Assembly: GCF_009905545.1 (NCBI RefSeq)
Contig: NZ_JAAALB010000040.1
Location: forward strand, 1 to 57,637
DNA from: Cellulophaga sp. BC115SP
Lineage (GTDB): Bacteria; Bacteroidota; Bacteroidia; Cytophagales; Spirosomataceae
Reading direction: 5' to 3'
DNA length: 57,637 nt
The translations under genes and the position numbers were made by a program. Shown piece after piece: positions 18,880 through 28,447 of the stretch; the stretch's first letter is position 1, and every line of letters begins with the position of its first letter. Under the pieces are notes generated by a model. It saw only the letters and a program-made list of their open reading frames with translations, was not told the DNA's origin and ran no database searches.

Positions 18880-21800
18880 TTATTTTGATTGATAGATAGT
18901 CGGGATAAAATGCTTACTTTCCTCATCTTCAGGGTCGAGTGAAACCGATTCAGTCGTGGTTGTTTCTTGGAACCAAGCAAAAACCAATGGTAAAAATACC
19001 AAGGCAGCGAAAGTCGAAGCCAATAGCCCTCCAATTACAGCACGTGCTAAAGGTGAGGTTTGGTCTCCCCCTTCGCCCAAACCCGAAGCCATTGGAATCA
19101 TACCAACAACCATCGCTACACTGGTCATCAAAATCGGACGCAGACGCAATGACGCCGCCTCACGTGCAGACTTGAGCGCATTGCCATTATGTTTACGCAA
19201 ATGCTCCGCATTGGTAATCATCAATACAGCATTGGCAATAGATACCCCCACCGACATAATAATTCCCATATATGATTGCAAGTTCAGGGTCGAGCGAGTC
19301 ATTACTAGCATGAGCAATGCTCCTAAAATTACCGCAGGAACCGTTGTAAGTACCACGAAAGATACCTTGAACGATTGAAAATTAGCGGCCAACATCAAGA
19401 AAATTACCACAATGGCTACTAACAAACCCGACTGTAAACTATCTAGTGTTTCAGTCAATACTTTACTTAAACCTACTGGCTCAATCGTCAAACCACGAGG
19501 AAGTTCACCAAGGGAATCCAAAGCTTTGGTTACGCCTGTAGTAGCTGTACCCAAATCAGTTTTGTACAAATTGGCAGTAACCGAAATCACTGGAACTGCA
19601 CCTAAGTTATCATTTTCGCCATACGTTTTACTTGGTGTAATCGTAGCCACATCACTCAATACAGGTCGGCTAGCGTTTCTTGTAATAGGAATCTCGCCAA
19701 TATCCTGAATACTTTTAAGCTGATTTTCAGGGACTTGAACTTGAACACTATAAGTCTGGTTTGATTTTTCATCTACCCAAACACTTTTATCTGTATAGCG
19801 CGACGACGAAGTTGAGGCTGTAATAGAACGAGATATTTCGGCAATATCAATACCCAATTGTGCTGCACGAACACGGTCGATAGAAATATTGATAGCAGGA
19901 TAGTTGGTTGATTGACCGATTTGGACATCTCTCAAATAAGGTAGCTCATTCAATTTCTCTATGACCTTTTTGGCATACTCTTCGTTATTTTTCTTATTTC
20001 TTCCCGAAATTCGAACCTCAATTGGCGTTGGCGAACCTTGACTTAATATCTTATCTGTCAATTCAATAGGCTCAAATGACAGTTGAATATCAGGCACTTT
20101 TGCTTTTACTTTTTCTCGAAGCTCTTCTTTTAAATCTTCTAAATTCACTTTATAGTGCTCTTCCAGTTGCACTTGTAAAACCGCCTCGTGTGGTCCACTC
20201 ATAAACAAATAGATAGGACTGGTTGAAAATAACCCAGGGTGTTGTCCCACAAAAGCCGAAGTAATAGAAATGTTTTCTCGACCTACCATTTGTTCTAAAA
20301 TACTCACCGTCTGAATCAATTTTTGCTCTGTGCGCTCAATACGAGTACCTTCTTTGGCACGAATACGTACCTGAAACTGACCGCCATTGGCTCTTGGCAA
20401 TACATCACGACCAATATTTTTGAGTAAAAAGAACGCCGCCACACTTGCCAACACTAAATAGCTACCTACAACCAATTTGCGATGCGGTAATAGTCTATCC
20501 AGAAAAGCCATAAAACGAGTTTTGAATCGGTCAAACACTCCTAATTTAGTAGGTTTTGGTTCTACTAATACTTTTTTCTGATTCAAAGTATCTTTTTCTG
20601 ACTCAGGACTTAAACCTGTCATTTGGAACTCCTCATCTTCTGTTATAGGATGACCCGCTTGTTTGGCATGGGCTTTAGCATGACCTTTCATCATCCAGTT
20701 GGCCATGATTGGGACAAAAGTTTGAGAAAGTAAAAACGAAACCAACATTGAGAAACCAATGGCTAACGATAAAGGCAAAAACAAAGCACCTGGAATACCT
20801 TTCATAGTAAAGGCTGGTGCAAAAACCGCCAAAATACAAAAGAGAATCAGCAATTTTGGAAAAGCAATTTCTTTACAAGCATCCCAAATGGCTAGTGCTT
20901 TAGGTTTGCCCATGTCCAGATGCTGGTGAATATTCTCAATCGTTACGGTAGACTCATCTACCAAAATACCAATCGCTAGTGATAAACCACTCAATGTCAT
21001 GATATTGATGGTTTGTCCACTCAAATACAAAAATAGAACGCCTGAAATAATCGAGGTCGGAATGGTCATAATCACAATCAAAGCACCACGGGTATCTCCC
21101 AAGAAAAGTAATACCATCAAACCCGTCAAAACCGCACCGATGGCGCCCTCGCTCATCAAGCTTTTTACGGCATTCATTACATATACACTTTGGTCAAATT
21201 CGTAAGACAACTGTACATCTTCAGGCAATTGACTTTTGAATTTGGGAAGATTCTTTTTCAAATCTTGGACTACATCCCAAGTCGACGCATCAGCCGATTT
21301 GGTAATAGCCATATATACGGAGCGCTTGCCGTTGACCAAAGCGTAACTAGTAGTAATATCCGCAGCATCTTCCACCTTTGCTACGTCACGTAGGTACAAG
21401 TTGGCAACGCCTCCTTTAAAAATTGGAATATCCTGAAAATCTTCAATCTTTTTAATGGTTGTATTCACTGGCGTAATATAATTGACATCGCCAATACGAA
21501 CGTTTCCAGAAGGTGAAGTTTGGTTGTTGAGTCGAATAGCTTCGACAATTTGATCAGGCGTAATATTGTGTGCCCGCATCAACTCAGGATCGGCTTTTAT
21601 TACCACCGTTCGGATATTACCTCCAAATGGTGGTGGCGCCACCAACCCTGGGATTGAAGTAAACGACGAACGAATGTAAGTATTTGCCAAATCGAGCAAT
21701 TCGTTATTTGACCGAACATCACTGGTCAACACCAACTGTCCAACGGGCAAAGTAGAGGCGTCAAAACGCAAAATAAAAGGAGGTTGTGAACCAGGAGGAA

Positions 21801-22155
21801 ATATGGCTTGAGCACGGTTACTAAACGCCGATACTTCGGCGGCAGCTTGCGCCATATTAGTACCCTGATAAAAGGTCAACTTCATTAGGGTAAGTCCCTG
21901 AATGTTTTTGGTTTCGATACTTTTTACCCCCGAAACATACAATAATAAGTTGACATACTGCTTACCAAAAAAAGCCTCCATTTGAGTAGGAGTGTATCCA
22001 CCAAAAGGGTGCGAAATATAAATAACAGGCAAGTTCATATCTGGAAAAATATCCACTTTAATATTGCGGACTGCATTTATTCCAAAAAAGACCATACCTG
22101 CCACCAATACCAAAATAGTAATGGGTTTGCGTAGGGCTGTTCTAATTAAGTTCAT
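18880..22155 (-). CDS. RND-family efflux pump, inner-membrane transporter
   Basis: A 1091-residue AcrB/CusA-like proton antiporter with twelve helices and two large periplasmic loops. The N-terminus IRTALRKPITILVLV is canonical. The helix 4 proton relay reads GILVDESTVTIEN, so the usual Asp-Asp pair of drug (HAE1) pumps is D400-E401. A hydrophilic cytoplasmic linker (about 492-545) sits between the halves. It lies between the channel and adaptor genes and is divergent from a two-component system. The substrate is unknown; drug, dye or metal are all possible. Confidence 0.92.
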   Translation of the reverse strand: MNLIRTALRKPITILVLVAGMVFFGINAVRNIKVDIFPDMNLPVIYISHPFGGYTPTQMEAFFGKQYVNLLLYVSGVKSIETKNIQGLTLMKLTFYQGTNMAQAAAEVSAFSNRAQAIFPPGSQPPFILRFDASTLPVGQLVLTSDVRSNNELLDLANTYIRSSFTSIPGLVAPPPFGGNIRTVVIKADPELMRAHNITPDQIVEAIRLNNQTSPSGNVRIGDVNYITPVNTTIKKIEDFQDIPIFKGGVANLYLRDVAKVEDAADITTSYALVNGKRSVYMAITKSADASTWDVVQDLKKNLPKFKSQLPEDVQLSYEFDQSVYVMNAVKSLMSEGAIGAVLTGLMVLLFLGDTRGALIVIMTIPTSIISGVLFLYLSGQTINIMTLSGLSLAIGILVDESTVTIENIHQHLDMGKPKALAIWDACKEIAFPKLLILFCILAVFAPAFTMKGIPGALFLPLSLAIGFSMLVSFLLSQTFVPIMANWMMKGHAKAHAKQAGHPITEDEEFQMTGLSPESEKDTLNQKKVLVEPKPTKLGVFDRFKTRFMAFLDRLLPHRKLVVGSYLVLASVAAFFLLKNIGRDVLPRANGGQFQVRIRAKEGTRIERTEQKLIQTVSILEQMVGRENISITSAFVGQHPGLFSTSPIYLFMSGPHEAVLQVQLEEHYKVNLEDLKEELREKVKAKVPDIQLSFEPIELTDKILSQGSPTPIEVRISGRNKKNNEEYAKKVIEKLNELPYLRDVQIGQSTNYPAINISIDRVRAAQLGIDIAEISRSITASTSSSRYTDKSVWVDEKSNQTYSVQVQVPENQLKSIQDIGEIPITRNASRPVLSDVATITPSKTYGENDNLGAVPVISVTANLYKTDLGTATTGVTKALDSLGELPRGLTIEPVGLSKVLTETLDSLQSGLLVAIVVIFLMLAANFQSFKVSFVVLTTVPAVILGALLMLVMTRSTLNLQSYMGIIMSVGVSIANAVLMITNAEHLRKHNGNALKSAREAASLRLRPILMTSVAMVVGMIPMASGLGEGGDQTSPLARAVIGGLLASTFAALVFLPLVFAWFQETTTTESVSLDPEDEESKHFIPTIYQSK

Positions 22156-22159
22156 AGAA

Positions 22160-23551
22160 TTATCTAGCTTGTTTCATGAGTAAATCGGCATCACCAGAAC
22201 TGGCTGCTTTGAGCAATAAGGCTTGCCATACATTGGCATAAGCTACGTTGATATTGGTTTCGGCTCTGTTCAATACAAAAAGCGCTTGAGTTAGGTCGAT
22301 GATATTCGACAAACCGTTTTTGTATAATAATGCCTTTTGATTATAGGCAGTACGTGCCGCCTCCAACTGAATAGGTGCTTCGTGATAACTTGCCAACGCA
22401 TTTTGGATACGCTGATCTGCCAAAACAACCTGATTTTGCAACTGCAAACTCATTTGTTCGTATTCATAGCGTAACCCTTCACGTAATAATTTTTGTGCCT
22501 CTATTTGCTTGTTGATTTTGGTTGGAGCCATAAAATTCCAGAAAATCCCTGCACCTACTAAAAAGTTGCTTCTAGTTGGTACAATGCCTCCAAAGTAAGA
22601 ACCATCAATATGATGATTATCAGGTGTGTAGTCATTTTTAAAACCAGAGCCTTTGGTCTGAAAAGCACCAAAAAGATTTACTGTAGGAAGCTTATTTCTT
22701 TCATATAAAACTTGTTGTTTTTCGGCTAGAGTGATTCTTGAAGCATACCATTGAAGGGTTGGATTTTGCTCGATAGACTGAGACGTTTCCAAGCTTTTGG
22801 GAATACTGATAAAATATAAACTGTCCAAATCAAAGGCTTGAGGAGATTTGTTGAGAAATTGTGCCAACTGTGCATTTGCCTGAACTTCAAGGTTTTTGGC
22901 ATCAATAATCCCCTGACGAGCATTAGATACTTCGGCATTAGCTATTGATGAATCAACCCCAGCATTCAAGCCATTTTTGGCACGTGCTTTTACTACATCT
23001 TGTAAAGCAGTAACACGTTTGAGATTTGCCTGACTGACTTCTACAAATTTTTGTGCGGCCAATACATTAAAATAAGCTGCACCGATTTTCATGCTGTGCG
23101 CAAATTTTTCTTGTAGTACATCCAACGAATCACGCGCTACCTGCGACTTTGCCAAGTCGAGCGTAGCATTCAAACGCCCAAAAGAATATGCCTCCCAGTT
23201 GATATTAGTAGCATAAAGCGCCCCAAAAGCGGTGTTCCAGTTTTGGGAAGTTGAACTTGGTCCTGAAGCCGCTATACCTACACCTTTATACGAGTACAGC
23301 GGACCAAATTGTCCGTTGGCTGTTCCGTAGTTTTGTTGAATGGCAGTGTTTACATCAGGCAAAAATTGTCTTCTGGCATTTTCAACCATAACAGTTGAAG
23401 CACCCTGATAACTCTTTTTAGCCTTGATAGAATTATAATTTTGTAAACCCGTTTGGATAGCTTCCGAAAGAGTAAATACTGGTTTTTGTGCAAAAGCTGG
23501 CCGAAGCAAGCAAAAGCAACACAAAAACATGAACAAGGATTTTAGAGACAT
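22160..23551 (-). CDS. TolC-like outer-membrane efflux channel
   Basis: About 463 residues of the OEP family. It has a signal peptide (MSLKSLFMFLCCFCLLRPAFA), then two long helical repeats with coiled-coil character (ARRQFLPDV..., LVAAQKFVEV..., and in the second half YEYEQMSLQLQNQVVLADQ... and LYKNGLSNIIDLTQALFVL, a typical OEP ending). The frame opens at GTG 23590, but ATG 23551 directly starts the signal peptide. It is first in the efflux operon; the pump begins 4 bp after its stop. Confidence 0.9.
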   Translation of the reverse strand: MSLKSLFMFLCCFCLLRPAFAQKPVFTLSEAIQTGLQNYNSIKAKKSYQGASTVMVENARRQFLPDVNTAIQQNYGTANGQFGPLYSYKGVGIAASGPSSTSQNWNTAFGALYATNINWEAYSFGRLNATLDLAKSQVARDSLDVLQEKFAHSMKIGAAYFNVLAAQKFVEVSQANLKRVTALQDVVKARAKNGLNAGVDSSIANAEVSNARQGIIDAKNLEVQANAQLAQFLNKSPQAFDLDSLYFISIPKSLETSQSIEQNPTLQWYASRITLAEKQQVLYERNKLPTVNLFGAFQTKGSGFKNDYTPDNHHIDGSYFGGIVPTRSNFLVGAGIFWNFMAPTKINKQIEAQKLLREGLRYEYEQMSLQLQNQVVLADQRIQNALASYHEAPIQLEAARTAYNQKALLYKNGLSNIIDLTQALFVLNRAETNINVAYANVWQALLLKAASSGDADLLMKQAR

Positions 23552-23867
23552 AGTTTTATAAGAAATTAACGACTTTGGTATCTTTGCCACAAAGCCTCAT
23601 ATCATTAATAATTGTTGAGAAAATGGACGAATTAACGCTTGATTAATTCAAATTTTCAGCAAGATTTTGAGGAGATTTTGAAGTTTCAACAAAATTAAAC
23701 AGTTTTTATACTGTGTCCTGTTCTATAGTACCAATATGATACAATAATTGTAGTATTTTAAGAAGAAGGAATTTGATTCGTTAAAGGAAAAGGATAAAAT
23801 CAAGAAAATATTGATACCGTTGGAACTTCAAATTTGCTTCAAAAAGAATTTTCTATTTTAGGCACTT
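23552..23867. promoter_or_regulatory. Divergent promoter region of efflux operon and two-component system
   Basis: A 316-bp gap between divergent genes. TATCTTTG (23579-23586, plus) fits the TAnnTTTG -7 pattern but would leave a leader of about 280 bases for the response regulator. The rest is AT-rich with short unexplained symmetries. The response regulator probably binds here, but I see no clear direct repeat for it. Confidence 0.4.
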
Positions 23868-24551
23868 ATGAAAATATTAATCGTAGAAGACCATCCTGAA
23901 CTGGCTCAAAATATTTTCCAGTTTCTCAGCAAAGAAGGCATTGTATGTGAACTTTGCGCCACTGCCCAACAAGCCGAAGACCGCTTGCTGGGTTTTGAAT
24001 ATGATTGTATTGTATTAGATATTATGTTGCCTGATGGCAATGGTTTAGATATACTCCGTTTTATCAAACGGAATAAGATTCAAAGTTGCGTACTGATTAT
24101 TTCTGCCAAAAACTCCTTAGACGATAAAATCACAGGATTAGAAATTGGAGCAGACGATTATCTCACAAAACCCTTTCATTTGTCGGAGCTATTGGCCAGA
24201 TTACGAGCACTTTATCGTAGAAATCATTTAGGAGGTGACAACGTGGTGACCTTCAATGAAATAACCATTAACACCACTACCTACGAAGTACAGGTAAACC
24301 AACAAACTTTAGATTTGACCAAAAAGGAGTTTGATTTATTGGTTTATTTTTTAGCGAATAAAAACAGAGTTATTACTCGCCAGTCTATTGCAGAGCATCT
24401 TTGGGGAGATTATACAGATACTTTATCTAATTTTGATTTCGTTTACCAACATGTAAAAAACCTGAGAAAAAAGATAAGCAATTTTGGCGGAAACGATTAT
24501 ATTTCAACGGTTTATGGTCTTGGATATAAGTTTGATACAAATGTAAAATAA
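23868..24551 (+). CDS. OmpR-family response regulator
   Basis: A 227-residue two-domain regulator. The receiver has the acidic pair in VEDH (7-8), phospho-acceptor D51 in CIVLDIMLPDG, and conserved K101 in DDYLTKPFHL. The C-terminal winged helix includes LTKKEFDLLVYFLANKNRVITR and ends YISTVYGLGYKF. It is divergent from the RND efflux operon, which it probably controls, and is followed by its sensor kinase after a 173-bp gap holding the 16-bp perfect palindrome GCATTAAGCTTAATGC (24582-24597). Confidence 0.92.
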   Translation: MKILIVEDHPELAQNIFQFLSKEGIVCELCATAQQAEDRLLGFEYDCIVLDIMLPDGNGLDILRFIKRNKIQSCVLIISAKNSLDDKITGLEIGADDYLTKPFHLSELLARLRALYRRNHLGGDNVVTFNEITINTTTYEVQVNQQTLDLTKKEFDLLVYFLANKNRVITRQSIAEHLWGDYTDTLSNFDFVYQHVKNLRKKISNFGGNDYISTVYGLGYKFDTNVK

Positions 24552-24724
24552 AATTAGTGGGCTTTAGACTGTAAGCTGTAGGCATTAAGCTTAATGCTCG
24601 TTGTAGGCAAGAAGATGGGTAAAGCATTAAACTTTCAGCAAAAAATATTTTAAAACTATCTGCCTAATGCCTCTTGCCTGATAACTCACATATTACACAA
24701 TCCTTTTTGTTGCTACCAAACATT

Positions 24725-26026
24725 ATGAAACTCATCAATAAATTCACTTCTTGGTATTTGGGTATTTCGGCCTTTGTATTTTTGGTCGGAGGCATACTGA
24801 CTTTTTATAGTTTTGAATCTCATATCGAAATAGCCCAAGCGAAAGAACAAGAAAAGCTTTTGCGCCATATTTGTCAAAAAATTGAGAATGGCGTTCCTTA
24901 TGAAAAACTGGTAAGAGAACAATTACACATTGCTGAAATTCCATACAATTCTCAGATCAAAAAGGTTTCGCTTTCGGATACTTTGGCATGGAGTCCACAA
25001 CTACAACGTATTGACCGTCAGATAAAAGCCTCAGCATCGTACAAAATCAATGGGCATCATTATGATATTTCTGTGTACAATATGATGATTAATACCGACG
25101 ATGTTACCAAAGTGGTGTTTGAGTCGATGGCGGGTATTTTCCTATTGCTCATTGTGCTTTTGTGGGTTTTTATCAGGTTAGGTTCAGAAAGAATTTTAGC
25201 GCCTTTTCATAATACTTTAGCAGAAATACATCGATTTTCTTTGAAAAATAAACAAGCCATTCACCTTCCTGAAACTAGCACCAATGAGTTTAATCGATTG
25301 AATCATTTTCTGGAAAAAATGATGAACAAAGCCATTTGTGATTATAATTCCTTGAAAGAGTTTTCTGAAAATGCTTCTCATGAGTTGCAAACGCCTTTAG
25401 CGATTATTCAAGGAAAATTGGAGTTGCTCATGCAATCGCCTATAAGTGATGAACAAGCAGGTTTAATATTATCTTCCCTAAATGCCCTCGACAAACTCAA
25501 CAAAACCAATCAATCGTTGATTTTATTGACAAAGCTCGAAAATCAAGAATATGAAAGTATCGAAGAAATCAATTTTTCGCAATTGGTCAATGAAACGCTG
25601 GAAGGCTTTGAAGAACTTTTAGAGATGAAATCTATTACGCTTCAAAAACAAATCGAACCTCATATTTCGCTCAGACTACATCCTGTGTTGGCTTCTATTC
25701 TTTTGAATAATCTTTTTAGCAACGCCATCCGACACAACATTTGTAATGGAACAATATCCGTAACCTTAACGCCTAAAAAACTTTATATAGAAAATACAGG
25801 TAAAGCCCCAAGTATGCCAACCGAAGAGCTTTTCAGACGATTTAAGAAAGAAAACCCTGACTCTATCGGTTTAGGGCTATCCATTGTGAAACAAATTTGT
25901 GAACTACATTTTTTTGAAATTACTTACAAATACATCGACTACCGCCATGCGTTTGTGGTGTGTTTCAAAAATGCCAAAACTCAAAAAGAAGCTGAATATA
26001 TGGAGGTAGCATCATCGGGCGGATAG
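24725..26026 (+). CDS. Sensor histidine kinase
   Basis: About 433 residues. It has two membrane helices (about 11-29 and 136-151) bracketing a 105-residue periplasmic sensor, a short linker, an H-box with H219 in FSENASHELQTPLA, an N-box LFSNAIRHN and a G-box DSIGLGLSIVKQI. The ATPase lid is short. The frame opens at TTG 24674, but ATG 24725 (MKLINKF) precedes helix 1 and is preferred. Partner of the preceding OmpR regulator. Confidence 0.9.
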   Translation: MKLINKFTSWYLGISAFVFLVGGILTFYSFESHIEIAQAKEQEKLLRHICQKIENGVPYEKLVREQLHIAEIPYNSQIKKVSLSDTLAWSPQLQRIDRQIKASASYKINGHHYDISVYNMMINTDDVTKVVFESMAGIFLLLIVLLWVFIRLGSERILAPFHNTLAEIHRFSLKNKQAIHLPETSTNEFNRLNHFLEKMMNKAICDYNSLKEFSENASHELQTPLAIIQGKLELLMQSPISDEQAGLILSSLNALDKLNKTNQSLILLTKLENQEYESIEEINFSQLVNETLEGFEELLEMKSITLQKQIEPHISLRLHPVLASILLNNLFSNAIRHNICNGTISVTLTPKKLYIENTGKAPSMPTEELFRRFKKENPDSIGLGLSIVKQICELHFFEITYKYIDYRHAFVVCFKNAKTQKEAEYMEVASSGG

Positions 26027-26179
26027 CTACTTTTTCTTTACAATATCATGCCTTGATCAATTACCTAAACCCTAAATGAGTTCCTATGGACCAATATCTG
26101 ATTCTATAAAGATATTTCCCAATAATAGATCACTTGGTGGCGCTTCTGATTCTTATCAAGTAATGTTAGCCATGAGGGG

Positions 26180-28327
26180 TTAGTTGAAAAACACTTCATC
26201 AATAAATACCCATCCTGGTTGACCTTTGCCATTATGCCAACTAGGTAATTTGGTTACGGGACGAGCGATGATTTTGACAAATGCATAGTTCCCCGCTCTC
26301 AAAGTAGTCTCTATTGGATCTATTCGCACAGGTTCATCTTTCGAAGGCTGAACAGGATTGATTTTCTGTACTAATTGCAAACTGCTTTTACTATTGCCAG
26401 CCCATATTTCTACAGAAGTAGGAGGAAAAATAAAGCCTCCTATATTTCTTCCGAGACTAAGCATTACCGATTTGATTGGAGTTGGTGTGTCAAAGGTAAA
26501 AAGTGCTTCAAAAGGTTTTTCACGATAACCCAACCATGCCTTATTTTTAAAGTCATTGGCATCGCCTTTTTTCAAATTAATGAGTGTGTTTCCTCCTTCA
26601 CCCATGTATTGAGGGTTGGGTTGATTGATTAGCTCTACACTTTTAGGATGATATTTTCCTTTAAAAAAGACATATTCAACCATATCACTGGCATACCAAT
26701 GTGCTTTGACGGCCTTTGCTTTGAGTACAGTATAAGTATTGAGCTCGAACGGCTTTTGGTACGCAGGTGAACTCAGTGAATCGGGTTGTTGACCGTTGAT
26801 AGTATATCGAATGGTAACACCCTTCAATGGATGTTTAAATGAAATGAGCGTAGGTTTGCTCAACACAAAATCTTCATTCTCAAGAATTGGAGGGGTAAGC
26901 TTGAGCATTTCTGTATCGGTTGGAATATACCCTTTTTCAAAGCGAATCGATGGAAATTGTTTCTGTATTTCATTCACTTCTACTTCGGTAAGTGAAGTAT
27001 TCCAAACGAATACCTGCTTGAGAGCTGGTAATTTTGCCAACTGAGCAAGGGAGTTTTTAGTCTGCTTTGTACCAGATAAAGACAAAGATTTTAAGTTGGT
27101 CAAACTTTGTAGGCTAGATAAATTTTCGCCAGTGATGTCGGTATTATTTAAGACAAGTTTTTCTAAATGTGCAAATTGCCCTATGGTTTTTAGGTCTTCA
27201 TTTTTGATGGGCATATTTGATAAATTAAGAACGACCAATTGTTCTTTAATTTCTGTTAATTCTGCTAGTTGCTCAGGTTTAAAAGCTTGACGCACAAAGA
27301 AATCCGCTTGCAAGGCAGGAGAGCCATTTGCCAATGGAAAAATCACTCTAAAAGGAGTGTTGAGCTTCTGGCGCGTTTGTTCATTTGCTGGTTCAAAGTC
27401 GTAAGAAATCTCAGGAGTGGAAGAATGGCTCTTTTTATTTTTCTCCCAATATGCTTTTATAGGACTATTGACAGCCAATTGTTTAAGTGTCTTTTGTGTA
27501 TTGGTTCCATCGTTAATCCAAGCGCTAAGTACCGCAATTTCTTCAGGAGTAAGCTGAGTTTTCCCCTTGGGTGGCATGTGCTTTTTGTCGTCAAGAGGCA
27601 AATTGGCACGTTCAATCAAATGACTTTGAAGTGCGTTACCACTCATCCAGATAGGTCCGTTTTTGCCTCCTTTTTTTAAGCCATCGAGAGTTGTCATCAG
27701 TAAGCCACCTTTAGTTTTTTGTTCATTGTGGCATTGATAACACTTTTCTTTTAAAATAGGCTGAATGACAGCTTCGAAAATGGGTGAATCTTCTGTAAAT
27801 ACAATGTCAGCTTCTACTTTATTATTAGGAAATAAATAATCCTCGCCATGAGTCAAACTTGCGCCATAATGCCCTGTAATCAATAGAACGGCAATACTCA
27901 ATACTAAAGCTGAAGTAAAAATGCGTGGTTTGGTTGAGGGTTGATCAATGAGCCAAAGTCCATAACATAAAAAACTTAATACTATGCCAGCATATTTGTG
28001 CCAAGTGAGCAAGCTTGCCGTATAACCTTCTTCTTTTGACAAAAAGAAACCCATTAGTGCTGCAATATTGGCCGTAAAAGCTGTAATTGCTAAGACAAAC
28101 TTCAAGAGCTTCTCAAAATTTTCCCCTTCAAATTTTTTCTTAAAAAACCAAAATAAACCCGCTACTAATAGCAATCCAATAGGCAAATGTAAAACCATAG
28201 GATGCATCCGACCTATGGTTTGTAAACCAAGAGGGATATTTACTTTTTCTTGAAAAACTAGCAAGAATAACAACAAAACATGCAGTGCAAAAAGTAAATA
28301 AGAAAGTATATGCTGAAAACGAGACAT
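26180..28327 (-). CDS. DUF2231 membrane protein fused to Planctomycete-type cytochrome c, LRR and chitobiase-C-like domains
   Basis: A 715-residue multidomain protein. Residues 1-150 carry about four to five membrane helices with MHPMVLHLPIG (DUF2231 type). Residues about 185-285 form a Planctomycete-type cytochrome c with heme motif CYQCH and KKHMPPKGKTQLTPEE (Met ligand region). Residues about 355-480 form leucine-rich repeats (LVVLNLSNMPI, LEKLVLNNTDI, LKSLSLSGTKQ, LKQVFVWNTSL). A chitobiase/FN3-like segment (VTIRYTINGQQPDS) and a discoidin-like C-terminus follow. It is the last gene of the operon, 120 bp after DUF1501. Function unknown; sugar binding coupled to electron transfer is only a guess. 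Confidence 0.82.
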   Translation of the reverse strand: MSRFQHILSYLLFALHVLLLFLLVFQEKVNIPLGLQTIGRMHPMVLHLPIGLLLVAGLFWFFKKKFEGENFEKLLKFVLAITAFTANIAALMGFFLSKEEGYTASLLTWHKYAGIVLSFLCYGLWLIDQPSTKPRIFTSALVLSIAVLLITGHYGASLTHGEDYLFPNNKVEADIVFTEDSPIFEAVIQPILKEKCYQCHNEQKTKGGLLMTTLDGLKKGGKNGPIWMSGNALQSHLIERANLPLDDKKHMPPKGKTQLTPEEIAVLSAWINDGTNTQKTLKQLAVNSPIKAYWEKNKKSHSSTPEISYDFEPANEQTRQKLNTPFRVIFPLANGSPALQADFFVRQAFKPEQLAELTEIKEQLVVLNLSNMPIKNEDLKTIGQFAHLEKLVLNNTDITGENLSSLQSLTNLKSLSLSGTKQTKNSLAQLAKLPALKQVFVWNTSLTEVEVNEIQKQFPSIRFEKGYIPTDTEMLKLTPPILENEDFVLSKPTLISFKHPLKGVTIRYTINGQQPDSLSSPAYQKPFELNTYTVLKAKAVKAHWYASDMVEYVFFKGKYHPKSVELINQPNPQYMGEGGNTLINLKKGDANDFKNKAWLGYREKPFEALFTFDTPTPIKSVMLSLGRNIGGFIFPPTSVEIWAGNSKSSLQLVQKINPVQPSKDEPVRIDPIETTLRAGNYAFVKIIARPVTKLPSWHNGKGQPGWVFIDEVFFN

Positions 28328-28447
28328 GTAAACGAATCAATATTTAGAAAGAAAATTGGTTTTAGAATAGGATAAAATTGATGAGATAAAGTATTAGTAA
28401 TCATTAAATTACACTTAAATCTCATCACTCACAATTGAGCACTCATA

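Noticed and set aside
24541-24724. Small RNA between response regulator and kinase
   Set aside because: There is a 16-bp palindrome and repeated GTAGGC-type words, but no clear promoter or terminator pair to support an RNA gene.
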